From Ptiloglossa arizonensis (lineage: Eukaryota; Arthropoda; Insecta; Hymenoptera; Colletidae), in assembly GCF_051014685.1 (NCBI RefSeq), contig NW_027478594.1, positions 248,001 to 312,000 of the forward strand: a stretch of DNA of 64,000 nt, written 5' to 3'. Under the pieces are notes generated by a model, which ran no database searches, was not told where the DNA came from, and worked only from the letters and a program-made list of their open reading frames with translations. The translations under genes were made by a program, and so were the position numbers. Every line of letters begins with the position of its first letter. The stretch's first letter is position 1. Of the stretch, positions 1-12,670 are shown in pieces.

Positions 1-139
1 TGAAGTTAAAGAATGGTTGAGAAACTATCAATATTATCGCAAGTCTGATACTCGAAACCAATAACTACAATGGCCTAGGGCAAAAATACACATACCGTTG
101 TAATCGGGCGAGTTTCTGCTTTCAGATACAATAGGAATT

Positions 140-850
140 TCTCGAGTTTCTTCAATCCGTTCTCGAGATATGGGAGTTTGAAGTTACGGAATGGTTGAGA
201 AACCACCAAAATTTTCGCAAGTCTGATACTCGAAACCAATAACTGGAATGGCCTAGGGGAAAAGTACACACACCATTGTAATCGGACGAGTTTCTACTTT
301 CAGATGCAACAGGAATTTCTAGAGTTCGTCAATCCGTTCGCGAGATATGGGAGTTTGAAGTTAAGGAATGGTTGAGAAACCATCAAAATTTTCTCAAGTC
401 TGCTACTCGAAACCAATAACTGGACTGGCCTAGGGGAAAAATACACATACCGTTGTTATAGGGCGAGTTTCTGCTTTCAGATGCAATAGGAATTTCTCGA
501 GTTCGTCAATCCGTTCGCGAGATATGGGAGTTTGAAGTTACGGAATGGTTGAGAAACCACCAAAATTTTCACAAGTCTGATACTCGAAACCAATAACTGG
601 AATGGCCTAGGGGAAAAGTACACACACCATTGTAATCGGACGAGTTTCTACTTTCAGATGCAACAGGAATTTCTAGAGTTCGTCAATCCGTTCGCGAGAT
701 ATGGGAGTTTGAAGTTAAGGAATGGTTGAGAAACCATCAAAATTTTCTCAAGTCTGATACTCGAAACCAATAACTGGACTGTACTAGGGGAAAAATACAC
801 ATACCGTTGTAATAGGGCGAGTTTCTGCTTTCAGATGCAACAGAAATTTC
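140..850 (+). repeat. 354-bp dimer duplication with XbaI-type variant
   Basis: The variant TCTAGAG in place of TCTCGAG occurs at 318 and again at 672, 354 bp apart (two monomers). The flanking bases, including the ATCGGACGAG variant, also match. The intervening monomers carry GCAATAGGAATTTCTCGAG. This is a local two-monomer duplication. Confidence 0.75.
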
Positions 851-1189
851 TCGAGTTCGTCAATCCGTTCGCGAGATATGGGAGTTTGAAGTTAAGGAAT
901 GGTTGAGAAACCATCAAAATTTTCGCAAGTCTGATACTCGAAACCAATAACTACAATGGCCTAGGGCAAAAATACATATACCGTTGTAATCGGGCGAGTT
1001 TCTGCTTTCAGATGCAATAGGAATTTCTCGAGTTCGTCAATCCGTTCGCGAGATATGGGAGTTTGAATTTGAGGAATGGTTGAGAAACCATCAAAATTTT
1101 CGCAAGTCTGATACTCGAAACCAGTAACTGGAATGGCCTAGAGGAAAAGTACACACAGCATTGTAATCGGGCGAGATTCTACTTTTAGG

Positions 1190-1690
1190 TGCAACAGCGA
1201 TTTCTCGAGTTCGTCAACTCGTTCGCGAGGTATGGGAGTTTGAAGTTAAGGAATGTTTGAGAGACCATCAAAATTTTCGCAAGTCTGTAACTCGAAACCA
1301 ATAACTACTATGCCCTAGGGCAAAAGTACACATACCATTGTAATCGGGCGAGTTTCTGTATTCAGAGGCAACAGGAATTTCTCGAGTTCGTCATTCCGTT
1401 CCGAGATATGGGAGTTTGAAGTTAAGGAATGGTTGAGAAACCATCAAAATTTTCTCAAGTATGATACTCGAAACCAATAACTGGACTGGCCTAGGGGAAA
1501 AATACACATACCGTTGTAATAGGGCGAGTTTCTGCTTTCAGTTGCAACAGAAATTTCTCGAGTTCGTCAATCCTTTCGCGAGACATGGGTGTTTGAAGTT
1601 AACCAGTGGTTGAGGAACCACCAAAATTTTCGCAAGTCTGATACTCGAAACAAATAACTACTATGGCCTAGGGCAAAAATACACATACCG
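1190..1690 (+). repeat. Copy 1 of 7-monomer-spaced duplication
   Basis: The run with GCAACAGCGATTTCTCGAG (1191), TCATTCCGTTCCGAG (1391, lacking two bases) and CCAGTGGTTGAGGAACC (near 1602) recurs 1238-1239 bp downstream, seven monomers away. The shared two-base deletion shows common descent rather than independent mutation. Confidence 0.75.
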
Positions 1691-2427
1691 TTGTAATCGG
1701 GCGAGTTTCTGCTTTCAGATGCAATAGGAATTTCTCGAGTTCGTCATTCCGTTCGCGAGATATGGGAGTTTGAAGTTAAGGAATGGTTGAGAAACCATCA
1801 AAATTTTCGTAAGTCTGATACTCGAAACCAATAACTACTATGGCCTAGGGCAAAAATACACATACCGTTGTAATAGGGCGAGTTTCTGCTTTGAGATGCA
1901 ACAGAAATTTCTCGAGTTCGTCAATCCGTTCGCGAGATATGGGAGTTTGAAGTTAAGGAATGGTTGAGAAACCATCAAAATTTTCGCAAGTTGGATACTC
2001 GAATCCAGTAACTGGAATGGCCTAGAGGAAAAGTACACACAGCATTGTAATCGGGCGAGATTCTACTTTCATATGCAACAGGAACTTCGCGAGTTCGTCA
2101 ATCCGTTCGCGAGATATGGGAGTTTGAAGTTACGGAATGGTTGAGAAACCACCAAAATTTTCGCAAGTCTGATACTCGAAACCAGTAACTGGAATGGCCT
2201 TGGGGAAAAGTACACACAGCATTGTAATCGGGCGAGTTTCTGCTTTCATATGCAACAGGAATTTCTCGAGTTCGTCAATCCGTTCGCGAGATATGGGAGT
2301 TTGAAGGTAAGGAATGGTTGAGAGACCATCAAAATATTCGCAAGTCTGATACTCGAAACCAATAACTTCTATGCCCTAGGGCAAAAGTACACATACCATT
2401 GTAATCGGGCGAGTTTCTGCTTTCAGG

Positions 2428-2930
2428 TGCAACAGCGATTTCTCGAGTTCGTCAACTCGTTCGCGAGGTATGGGAGTTTGAAGTTAAGGAATGTTTGAGA
2501 GACCATCAAAATTTTCGCAAGTCTGTTACTCGAAACCAATAACTACTATGCCCTAGGGCAAAAGTACACATACCATTGTAATCGGGCGAGTTTCTGCATT
2601 CAGAGGCAACAGGAATTTCTCGAGTTCGTCATTCCGTTCCGAGATATGGGAGTTTGAAGTTAAGGAATGGTTGAGAAACCATCAAAATCTTCGCAAGTCT
2701 GATACTCGAAACCAATAACTACTATGGCCTAGGGCAAAAGTAAACATACCATTGTAATCGGGCGAGTTTCTACTTTCAGATTCAACAGGAACTTCGCGAG
2801 TTCGTCAATCCGATCGCGAGATATGGGTGTTTGAAGTTAAGCAGTGGTTGAGGAACCACCAAAATTTTCGCAAGTCTGATACTCGAAACAAATAACTACT
2901 ATGGCCTAGGGCAAAAATACACATACCATT
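2428..2930 (+). repeat. Copy 2 of 7-monomer-spaced duplication
   Basis: Partner of 1190-1690. It carries the same GCAACAGCGATTT variant (2429), the same two-base-deleted TTCCGTTCCGAG (near 2629) and the GCAGTGGTTGAGGAACC variant (near 2841). The middle monomer has diverged more than the outer ones. Confidence 0.75.
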
Positions 2931-5900
2931 GTAATCGGGCGAGTCTCTGCTTTCAGGTGCAACATCGATTTCTCGAGTTCGTCAACTCGTTCGCGAGGTA
3001 TGGGTGTTTGAAGCTAAGGAATGGTTGAGAAACCATCAAAATTTTCGCAAGTCTGATACTCGAAACCAAAAACTACTATGGCCTATGGCAAAAATACACA
3101 TACCATTGTAATTGGGCGAGTTTCTGCATTCAGAGGAAACAGGAATTTCTCGAGTTCGTCATTCCGTTCGCGAGATATGGGAGTTTGAAGGTAGGGAATG
3201 GTTGAGAAACCATCAAAATTTTCGCAAGTCTGTTACTCGAATCCAATAACTACTATGGCCTAGGGCAAAAATACACAACCCATTGTAATCGGGCGAGTTT
3301 CTGCTTTCAGGTGCAACAGCGATTTCTCGAGTTCGTCAACTCGTTAGCGAGGTATTGGAGTTTGAAGTTAAGGAATGGTTGAGAGACCATCAAAATTTTC
3401 GCAAGTCTGATACTCGAAACCAATAACTACAATGGCCTAGGGCAAAAATACACATACCGTGGTAATCGGGCGAGTTTCTGCTTTCAGATGCAATAGGAAT
3501 TTCTCGAGTTCGTCAATCCGTTGGCGAGATATGGGAGTTTGAAGTTAAGGAATGGTTGAGAAACCATCAAAATTTTCGCAAGTCTGATACTCGAAACCAA
3601 TAACTGGAATGGCCTAGGGGAAAAATACACATACCCTTGTAATCCGAGAGTTTCTACATTCAGATGCAACAGAAATTTTTCGGATTCGTCAAACCGATCG
3701 CGAAATATCGGAGTGTGGAGTTAAGGAATGGTTGAGAAACCAACAAAACTTTCGCAAATCTGATACTCGAAACCAATAACAGGAATGGCCTAGGGGAAAA
3801 GTACACACACCACTGTAGTCGGGCGAGTTTCTACTTTCAGATGCAACAGGAATTTTTCGGATTCCTCAATCCGTTCGGGAAATATCGGAGTTTGGAGTTA
3901 AGGAATGTTTGAGAAACCATCAAAATTTTCGCAAGTCTGATACTCGAAACCAATAACTACAAAGGCCTTGGGGAAAAATACACATACCGTTGTGATCGGG
4001 CGAGTTTCTGCTTTCAGATGCAACAGAAATTTCTCGAGTTCGTAAATCCGTTCGCGAGATATGGGAGTTTGAAGTTAAGGAATGGTTGAGAAACCAAGAA
4101 AATTTTCGCAAATCTGATACTCGAAACCAATAACTGGAATGGCCTAGAGCAAAGATACACATACCGTTGTAATCGGGCGTGTTTCTACTTGCAGATGCAA
4201 CAGGAATTTCTCGAGTTCGTCAATCCGTTCTCGAGATATGGGTGTTTGAAGTTAAGGAATGTTTGAGGAACCATCAAAATTTTCGCTGGTCTGACACTCG
4301 AAACCAGTAACTGGAATGGCCTAGGGGAAAAGTACACAGACTGTTGTAATCGGGCGAGTTTCTGCTTTCAGATACAACAGGAATTTCTCGAATTCGTCAA
4401 TCCGTTCGCGAGATATAGGACTTTGAAGTTAAGGAATGCTTGAGAAACCATCAAAATTTTCGCAATTCTGATACTCGAAACCAATAACTACAATGGCCTA
4501 GGGCAAAGATTCACATACCGTTGTAATCGGGCGAGTTTCTGCTATCAGATGCAATAGGAATTTCTCGACTTCGTCAATCCGTTCGCGAGATATGGGAGTT
4601 TGAAAATTAAGGAATGCTTGAGAAACCATCAAAATTTTCGCAAGTCTGATACACGAAACCAATAACTACAATGGCCTAGGGGAAAAATACACACACCTTT
4701 GTAATCGGGCGGGTTTCTACTTTCAGATGCAACAGGAATTTCTCGAGTACGTCACTCCGTTCGCGAGATATGGGAGTTTGAAGTTAAGGAATGGTTGAGA
4801 AAGAATCAAAATTTTCGCAAGTCTGATACTCGAACCCAATAAAGGAATGGCCTAGGGGAAAAGTGCACACACCATTGTAATCGGGAGAGTTTCTAGTTTC
4901 AGATGCAACAGGAATTTCTCGAGTTCGTCAACCTGTTCGCGAGATATGCGAGTTCGAAATTAAGAAATGGTTGAGAAACCATCAAAATTTTGGCAAGTCT
5001 CATACTCGAAACCAATAACTACTATTGCCTACGGCAAAAAGACACATACCGTTGTAATCGGGCGAGTTTCTGCTTTCAGATGCAACAGGAATTTCTCGAG
5101 TTCGTCAACCTGTTCGCGAGATATGCGAGTTCGAAATTAAGAAATGGTTGAGAAACCATCAAAATTTTGGCAAGTCTCATACTCGAAACCAATAACTACA
5201 ATGGCCTAGGGAAAAAATACACATACCGTTGTAATCGAGCGAGTTTCTGCTTTCAAATGCAACAGGAATTTCTCGAGTACGTCACTTCGTTCGCGAGATA
5301 TGGGAGTTTGAAGTTGAGGAATGGTTGAGAAACCATCAAAGTTTTCGCTGGTCTGATACTCGAAACCAATAACTACAATGGGCTAGGGGAAAAATACAAA
5401 CACCGTTGTAAACGGGCGAGTTTCTACTCTCAGATGCAACAGGAATTTCTCGAGTTCGTCAATCCGTTCGCGGGATATGGGAGTTTGAAGTTGAGGAATG
5501 GTTGAGAAACCATCAAAGTTTTCGCTGGTTTGATACTCGAAACCAATCACTACAATGAGCTAGGGGCAAAATTCAAACACCAATGTAATCGCGCTAGTTT
5601 GTACTTTCGCATGCAACAGGAATTTCTCGAGTTCGTCAATCCGTTCGCGAGATATGGGAGTTTGAAGTTAAGGAATGCTTGAGAAATCATCAAAATTTTC
5701 GCAAGTCTGAAACTCGAAACCAATAACTACAATGGCCTAGGGGAAAAATACAAACACCATTGTAATCGGGCGAGTTTGTACTTCGACATGCAACAGGAAT
5801 TTTTCCAGTACGTCACTCCGTTCGCGAGATATGGGTGTTTGAATATTAGGAATGGTTGAGAAACCATTAAAACTTTCGCAAGTCTGATACTCGAAACCAA

Positions 5901-6389
5901 TATCTGGAATGGCCTAGGGGAAAAGTACATACACCATTGTAATCGGGCGAGTTTCTATTTTCAGATGCAACAGGAATTTCTCGAGTTCGTCAATCGGTTC
6001 AGGAGATATGGGAGTTTGAAGTTAAGGAATGGTTGAGAAACCATCAAAATTTTCGCAAGTCTGATACTCGAAACCAATAACTGGAGTGGCCTAGGGGAAA
6101 AGTACACACACCATTGTAATCGGGCGAGTTTCTACTTTCAGATGCAACAGGAATTTTTCGGATTCGTCAATCCGTTCGCGAAATATCGGAGTTTGGAGTT
6201 AAGACATGGTTGAGAAACCATCAAAATTTTCGCAATTCTGATGCTAGAAACGAATAACAGAAATGGCCTAGGGGAAAAGTACACACACCGTTGTAATCGG
6301 GCGAGTTTCTACTTTCAGATGCAACAGGAATTTCTCGAGTTCGTCAATCCGTTCGCGAGATATGGGAGTTTGAAGTTAAGGAATGGTTG

Positions 6390-6830
6390 AGAAACCATCA
6401 AAGTTTTCGCAACTCTGATATACGAAACCAATAACTGGAATGGCCTAGGGGAAAAGTACACACACCATTGAAATCGGGCGAGTTTCTACTTTCAGGCGCA
6501 ACAGGAATTTCTCGAGTTCGTCAATCCGTCCGCGAGACTTGGGAGTTCGAAGTTGTGGTATGGTTGAAAAACCATCAAAATTTTCGCAAGTCTGATACAC
6601 GAAACCAATAACTACAATGGCCTAGGGGAAAAATACACATACCGTTGTAATCGGGCGCGTTGCTACTTTCAGATGCGACAGGAACTTCTCGAGATCGTCA
6701 ATCCGTTCGCGAGATATGGGAGTTTGAAGTTAAGGAATGGTTAAAAAACCATCATAATTTTCGCAAGTCTGATGCTAGAAACGCATAACTGGAATGGCCT
6801 AGGGGAAAAGTACACACACCATTGTAATCG
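6390..6830 (+). repeat. Dispersed duplication, copy 1 (26 monomers apart)
   Basis: A run of about 2.5 monomers with TTCGCAACTCTGATA, CATTGAAATCGGG, CAGGCGCAACAGG, GTTGTGGTATGG and CGCGTTGCTACTTTCAG recurs near 10991 at a distance of 4600 bp, close to 26 monomers. The shared private variants make chance similarity unlikely. Confidence 0.8.
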
Positions 6831-6881
6831 GGCGAGTTTCTGCTTTCAGATGCAACAGGAATTTCTCGAGTCCGTCAATCC

Positions 6882-6898
6882 GTTCGCGAGATACGGGA
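6882..6898 (+). other. Perfect CENP-B-box match (9/9)
   Basis: GTTCGCGAGATACGGGA, the only perfect copy noticed left of the homogenised core. It sits in a monomer whose upstream bases read TCCGTCAATCC, unlike the core copies, so the C state may have arisen separately or been retained. Confidence 0.65.
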
Positions 6899-9795
6899 GT
6901 TTGAAGTTAAGGAATGCTTGAGAAACCAACAAAATTTTCGTAAGTCTGATACTCGAAACCAATAACTACAATGGCCTAGGGAAAAATACACATACCGTTG
7001 TAATCGGGCGAGTTTCTGTTTTCAGATGCAACAGGAATTTCTCGAGTACGTCACTCCGTTCGCGAGATATGGGAGTTTGATGTTAAGGAATGGTTGAGAA
7101 ACCATCAAAGTTTTCGCTGGTCTGATACTCGAAACCAATAACTACAATGGGCTAGGTGAAAAATACAAACACCAATGTAATCATGTGAGTTTGTACATTC
7201 ACATGCAACAGGAATTTCTCCAGTACGTCACTCCGTTCCCGAGATATGGATGTTGGAAATTAAGGAATGGTTGAGAAACCATCAAAACTTTCGCAAGTCT
7301 GATACTCGAAACTAATAACTGGAATGGCCTAGGGGAAAAGTACATACACCATTATAATCGGGCGTGTTTCTACTTTCAGATGCAACAGGAATTTCTCGAG
7401 TTCGTCATTCGGTTCAGGAGGTATGGGAGTTTGAAATTAAGGAATGGTTGAGAAACCATCAAAATTTTCGCAAGTCTGATACTCGAAACCAATAACTGGA
7501 ATGGCCTAGGGGAAAAGTTCACACACCATTGTAATCGGGCGAGTTTCTGCTTTCAGATGCAACAGGGAATTCTCAAGTTCGTCAATCGGTTCAGGAGATA
7601 TGGGAGTTTGAAATTAAGGAATGGTTGAGAAACCATCAAAATTTTCGTAACTCTGATGCTAGAAACGAATAACTACAATGGCCTAGGGGAAAAGTACACA
7701 CACCATTGTAATCGGGCGAGTTTCTACTTTCAGATGCAACAGGAATTTCTCGAGTTCGTCAATCCGTTCGCGATATGTGGGAGTTTGAAGTTAAGGAATG
7801 GTTGAGAAACCATCAAAATTTTCGCAAGTCTGATACTCGAAACCAATAACTGGAATGGCCTAGGGGAAAAATACACATACCGTTGTAATCGGGCGAGTCT
7901 CTACTTTCAGACGCGACAGGAATTTCTCGAGTTCGTCAATCCGTTCGCGAGATATGGGAGTTTGAAGTTAAGGAATGGTTGAAAAACCATCAAAATTTTC
8001 GCTAGTCTGATACTCGGAACCAATAACTATAATTGCCTAGGGTAAAAATACACATACCGTTGTAATCGGGCGAGTTTCTGCTTTCAGATGCAACAGGAAT
8101 TTCTCGAGTACGTCACTCCGTTCGCGAGATATGGGAGTTTGAAGTTAAGGAATGCTTGAGAAACCATCAAAATTTTCGCAAGTCTGATACTCGAAACCAA
8201 TAACAACTATGGCCTAGGGGAAAAATACACATACCGTTGTAATCGAGAGAGTTTCTACTTTCAGATGCAACAGAAATTTTTCGGATTCGTCAATCCGTTC
8301 GCGAGATATGGGAGTTTGAAATTAAGGAATGGTTGAGGAACCATCAAAATTTACGCAAGTCTGATACTCGAAACCAATAACAACTATGGCCTAGGGGAAA
8401 AATACACATACCGTTGTAATGGGGCGAGATTCTACTTTCACATGCAACAGGAATTTCTCGAGTTCGTCAATCCGTTCGCGAGATATGGGAGTTTGAAATT
8501 AAGGAATGGTTGAGGAACCATCAAAATTTACGCAAGTCTGATACTCGAAACCAATAACAACTATGGCCTAGGGGAAAAATACACATACCGTTGTAATCGG
8601 GAGAGTATCTACTTTCAGATGCAACAGAAATTTTTCGGATTCGTCAATCCGTTCGCGAAATATCGGAGTTTGGAGTTAAGAGATGGTTGAGAAACCATAA
8701 AAATTTTCGCAATTCTGATGCTAGAAACGAACAACTGGAATGGCCTAGGGAAAAGTACACACACCAATGTAATCGGGTGAGTTTCTACTTTCAGATGCAA
8801 CAGGAAATTCTCGTATTCGTCAATGCGTTCGCGAGATATGGTAGTCTGAATTTGAGGAATGGTTGAGAAACCATCAAAATTTTCGCAAGTCTGATACTCG
8901 AAACCAATAACTACTTTGGCCTTTGGGAAAAATACACATACCGTTGTAATCGGTCGAGTTTCTACTTTCATATGCAAAAGGAATTTCTCGAGTTCATCAA
9001 TCCGTTCGCGAGATATGGGAGTTTGATGTAAGGGAATGGTTGAGAAACCATCATAATTTTCGCAAGTCTGATACTCGAAACCAATAACTACAATGGCCTA
9101 GGGTAAAAATACACATACCGTTGTAATCGGGCGAGTTTCTGCTTTCAGATGCAACAGGAATTTCTCGAGTTCGTCAATCCGTTCGCGAGATATGGGAGTT
9201 TGGAGTTAAGATATGGTTGAGAAACCATCAAAATTTTCGCAATTCTGATGCTATAAACGAATAACTGGAATGGCCTAGGGGATAAGTACGTACACCATTG
9301 TAATCGGGCGAGTTTCTACTTTCAGATGCAACAGGAATTTTTCGAGTTCGTCAATCCTTTCGCGAGATATGGGAGTTTGAAATTAGGGAATGGTTGAGGA
9401 ACCATCAAAATTTTCGCAAGTCTGATACTCGAAACCAATAACTACTATGGCCTAGGGTAAAAATACACATACCGTTGTAATCGGGTGAGTTTCTTCTGTC
9501 AGATGCAACAGGAATTTCTCGAGTTCGTCAATCTGTTCGCGAGATATGGGAGTTTGATGTAAGGGAATGGTTGAGAAACCATCATAATTTTCGCAAGTCT
9601 GATACTCGAAACCAATAACTACAATGGCCTAGGGCAAAAATACACATACCGTTGTAATCGGGCGAGTATCTACTTTCAGATGCAACAGGAATTTCTCGAG
9701 TACGTATATCCGTTCGCGAGATATGGGTGTTTGAAGTGAAGGAATGGTTGAGAAACCATCAAAATTTTCGCTGGTCTGATACTCGAAACCAATAA

Positions 9796-10365
9796 CTGGA
9801 ATGGCCTAGGGGAAAAGTACACACACCATTGTAATCGGGCGAGTTTCTACTTTCAGATGCAATAGGAATTTCTCGAGTTCGTCAATCCGTTCGCGAGATA
9901 AGGGAGTTTGAAATTAAGGAATGGTCGAGAAACCATCAAAATTTTCGCTGGTCTGATACTCGAAACCAATAACCGGAGTGGCCTAGCGGAAAAGTACGCA
10001 CACCATTGTAATCGGGCGAGTTTCTACTTTCAGATGCGAAGGAAATTTTTCGGATTCGTCAATCCTTTCGCGAAATATCGGAGTTTGGAGTTAAGAGAAG
10101 GTTGAGAAACCATCAAAATTTTCGCAATTCTGATGCTAGAAACGAATAACTGGAATGGCCTAGGGGAAAAGTACACACACCATTGTAATCGGGCGAGTTT
10201 CTACTTTCGGATGCAACAGGAATTTTTCGGATTCGTCAATCCGTTCGCGAAATATCGGAGTTTGGAGTTAAGACATGGTTGAGAAACCATCAAAATTTTC
10301 GCAATTCTGATGCTAGAAACGAATAACTGGAATGGCCTAGGTGAAAAGTACATACACCATTGTAA
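9796..10365 (+). repeat. 9-monomer-spaced duplication, copy 1
   Basis: About 3.2 monomers with GCGAGATAAGGGAG, GGTCTGATACTCG, GGCCTAGCGGAAAAGTACGCAC and CAGATGCGAAGGAAATTTTTCGG. The same run occurs 1593 bp downstream, exactly nine monomers. It includes a type A/type B junction. Confidence 0.85.
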
Positions 10366-10989
10366 TCGGAAGAGTTTCCTCTTTCAGACGCAACAGAAAT
10401 TTTTCGGATTCTTCAATCCTTTCGCGAAATATCGGAGTTTGGATGTAAGAGATGGTTGAGAAACCATCAAAATTTTCGCAAGTCTGATATTCGAAACCAA
10501 TAACTGAAATGGCCTAGGGGAAAAGTACACATACCGTTGCAATCGGGCCAGCATCTGCTTTCAGATGCAACAGGAATTTCTCGAGTTCGTCAATACGTTC
10601 GCGAGATATGGGAGTTTGAAGTTAAGGAATGGTTGAGGAACCATCAAAATTTTCGCAAGTCTGATACTCGAAACCAATAACTACTATGGCCTAGGGTAAA
10701 AATACACATACCGTTGTAATCGGGCGAGTTTCTTCTGTCAGATGCAACAGGAATTTTTCGAGTTCGTCAATCCTTTCGCGAGATATGGGAGTTTGAAATT
10801 AGGGAATGGTTGAGGAACCATCAAAATTTTCGCATGTCTGATACTCGAAACCAATAACTACTATGGCCTAGGGTAAAAATACACATACCGTTGTAATCGG
10901 GCGAGTTTCTTCTGTCAGATGCAACAGGAATTTCTCGAGTTCGTCAATCCGTTCGCGAGATATGGGTGTTTGAAGTGAAGGAATGGTTG

Positions 10990-11430
10990 AGAAACCATCA
11001 AAGTTTTCGCAACTCTGATATTCGAAACCAATAACTGGAATGACCTAGGGGAAAAGTACACACACCATTGAAATCGGGCGAGTTTCTACTTTCAGGCGCA
11101 GCAGGAATTTCTCGAGTTCGTCAATCCGTTCGCGAGACATGGGAGTTCGAAGTTGTGGTATGGTTGAAAAACCATCAAAATTTTCGCAAGTCTGATACAC
11201 GAAACCAATAACTACAATTGCCTAGGGGAAAAATACACATACCGTTGTAATCGGGCGCGTTGCTACTTTCAGATGCGACAGGAACTTCTCGAGATCGTCA
11301 ATCCGTACGCGAGATATGGGAGTTTGAAGTTAAGAAATGGTTAAGAAACCACCATAATTTTCGCAAGTCTGATGCTAGAAACGCATAACTGGAATGGCCT
11401 AGGGGAAAAGTACACACACCATTGTAATCG
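10990..11430 (+). repeat. Dispersed duplication, copy 2
   Basis: Partner of 6390-6830, with the same CATTGAAATCGGG and GTTGTGGTATGG variants and a few differences of its own, such as CAGGCGCAGCAGG and AATGACCTAGG. Confidence 0.8.
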
Positions 11431-11958
11431 GGCGAGTTTCTACTTTCAGATGCAATAGGAATTTCTCGAGTTCGTCAATCCGTTCGCGAGATAAGGGAGT
11501 TTGAAATTAAGGAATGGACGAGAAACCATCAAAATTTTCGCTGGTCTGATACTCGAAACCAATAACAGGAGTGGCCTAGCGGAAAAGTACGCACACCATT
11601 GTAATCGGGCGAGTTTCTACTTTCAGATGCGAAGGAAATTTTTCGGATTCGTCAATCCTTTCGCGAAATATCGGAGTTTGGAGTTAAGAGAAGGTTGAGA
11701 AACCATCAAAATTTTCGCAATTCTGATGCTAGAAACGAATAACTGGAATGTCCTAGGGGAAAAGTACACACACCATTGTAATCGGGCGAGTTTCTACTTT
11801 CATATGCAACAGGAATTTTTCGGATTCGTCAATCCATTCGCGAAATATCGGAGTTTGGAGTTAAGACATGGTTGAGAAACCATCAAAATTTTCGCAATTC
11901 TGATGCTAGAAACGAATAACTGGAATGGCCTAGGTGAAAAGTACATACACCATTGTAA
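11389..11958 (+). repeat. 9-monomer-spaced duplication, copy 2
   Basis: Partner of 9796-10365. It has the same AGATAAGGGAG and GATGCGAAGGAAATTT variants, and small differences such as GGAATGGACGAGAAACC and AACAGGAGTGGCC. Confidence 0.85.
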
Positions 11959-12124
11959 TCGGGCGAGTTTCTACTTTCAGATGCAACAGGAATTTCTCGA
12001 GTTCGTCAATCCGTTCGCGAGATTTGGGAGTTTGAAGTTAAGGAATGGTTGAGAAACCATCAAAATTTTCGCAAGTCTGATACACGAAACCAATAACTAC
12101 AATGGCCTAGGGGAAAAATACACA

Positions 12125-12141
12125 TTCCGTTGTAATCGGGT
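12125..12141 (+). other. Second CENP-B-box-like position, best copy (8/9)
   Basis: At monomer positions 130-146 the usual sequence is TACCGTTGTAATCGGGC, which matches 7 of 9 essential CENP-B-box bases. In this one copy the segment reads TTCCGTTGTAATCGGGT, matching 8 of 9. It is also nearer the classical 17-bp box outside the essential bases (GTTG and AA). It is 112 bp from the first box-like position in the monomer. Confidence 0.4.
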
Positions 12142-12670
12142 GCGTTGCTACTTTCAGATGCGACAGGAACTTCTCGAGATCGTCAATCCGTTCGCGAGAT
12201 ATGGGAGTGTGAAATTAAGGAATAATTGAGAAACCATCAAAATTTTCGCAAGTCTGATATTCGAAACCAATAACTGGAAAGGCCTAGGGGAAAAGTACAC
12301 ATACCGTTGTAATCGGGCGAGCATCTGCTTTCAGATGCAACAGGAATTTCTCGAGTTCGTCAATCCGTTCGCGAGATTTGGGAGTTTGAAGTTAAGGAAT
12401 GGTTGAGAAACCATCAAAATTTTCGCAAGTCTGATACTCCAAACCAATAACTACTATGGCGTATGGCAATAATACGCGTAACGTTGTAATCGGGCGAGTT
12501 TCTGCTTCCAGATGCAACAGGAAATTCTCGAGTTCGTCAATCCGTTCGCGAGATATGGAATTTTGAAATTAAGGAATGGTTGAGAAACCATCAAAATTTT
12601 CGCAACTCTGATGCTAGAAACGAATAACAGGAATGGCCTAGGGGAAAAGTACACACACCATTGTAATCGG

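Larger units (their letters stand above)
1..3660 (+). repeat. Left region: type A monomers only
   Basis: About 20 monomers, all with type A heads (CTCGAG or a one-base variant of it, GAGATATGGG). The variable part is mostly the ACTACTATGGCC/ACTACAATGGCC form followed by GGGCAAAAATACAC and TTTCTGCTTTCAG. The first monomer has one extra base (178 bp between the landmarks at 141 and 319). Short duplications inside it are listed separately. No gene is seen. Confidence 0.85.
3661..12660 (+). repeat. Mixed, diverged type A and B monomers
   Basis: About 51 monomers. Type B heads first appear at about 3671 and are interspersed with type A and hybrids. Copies differ from each other by many private substitutions. 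Neighbouring copies are sometimes near-identical (4921 against 5098; 8310 against 8487), which indicates single-monomer duplications. No gene or insertion is seen in this stretch. Confidence 0.85.

Noticed and set aside
318..323. TCTAGAG variants as a functional site
   Set aside because: A single base change in the XhoI region copied by a dimer duplication explains both occurrences.
8615..8977. 120-codon minus-strand open frame, the longest in the window
   Set aside because: It spans two monomers whose usual minus-strand stop was lost by substitution. It has the same repeated peptide as other minus-strand frames.
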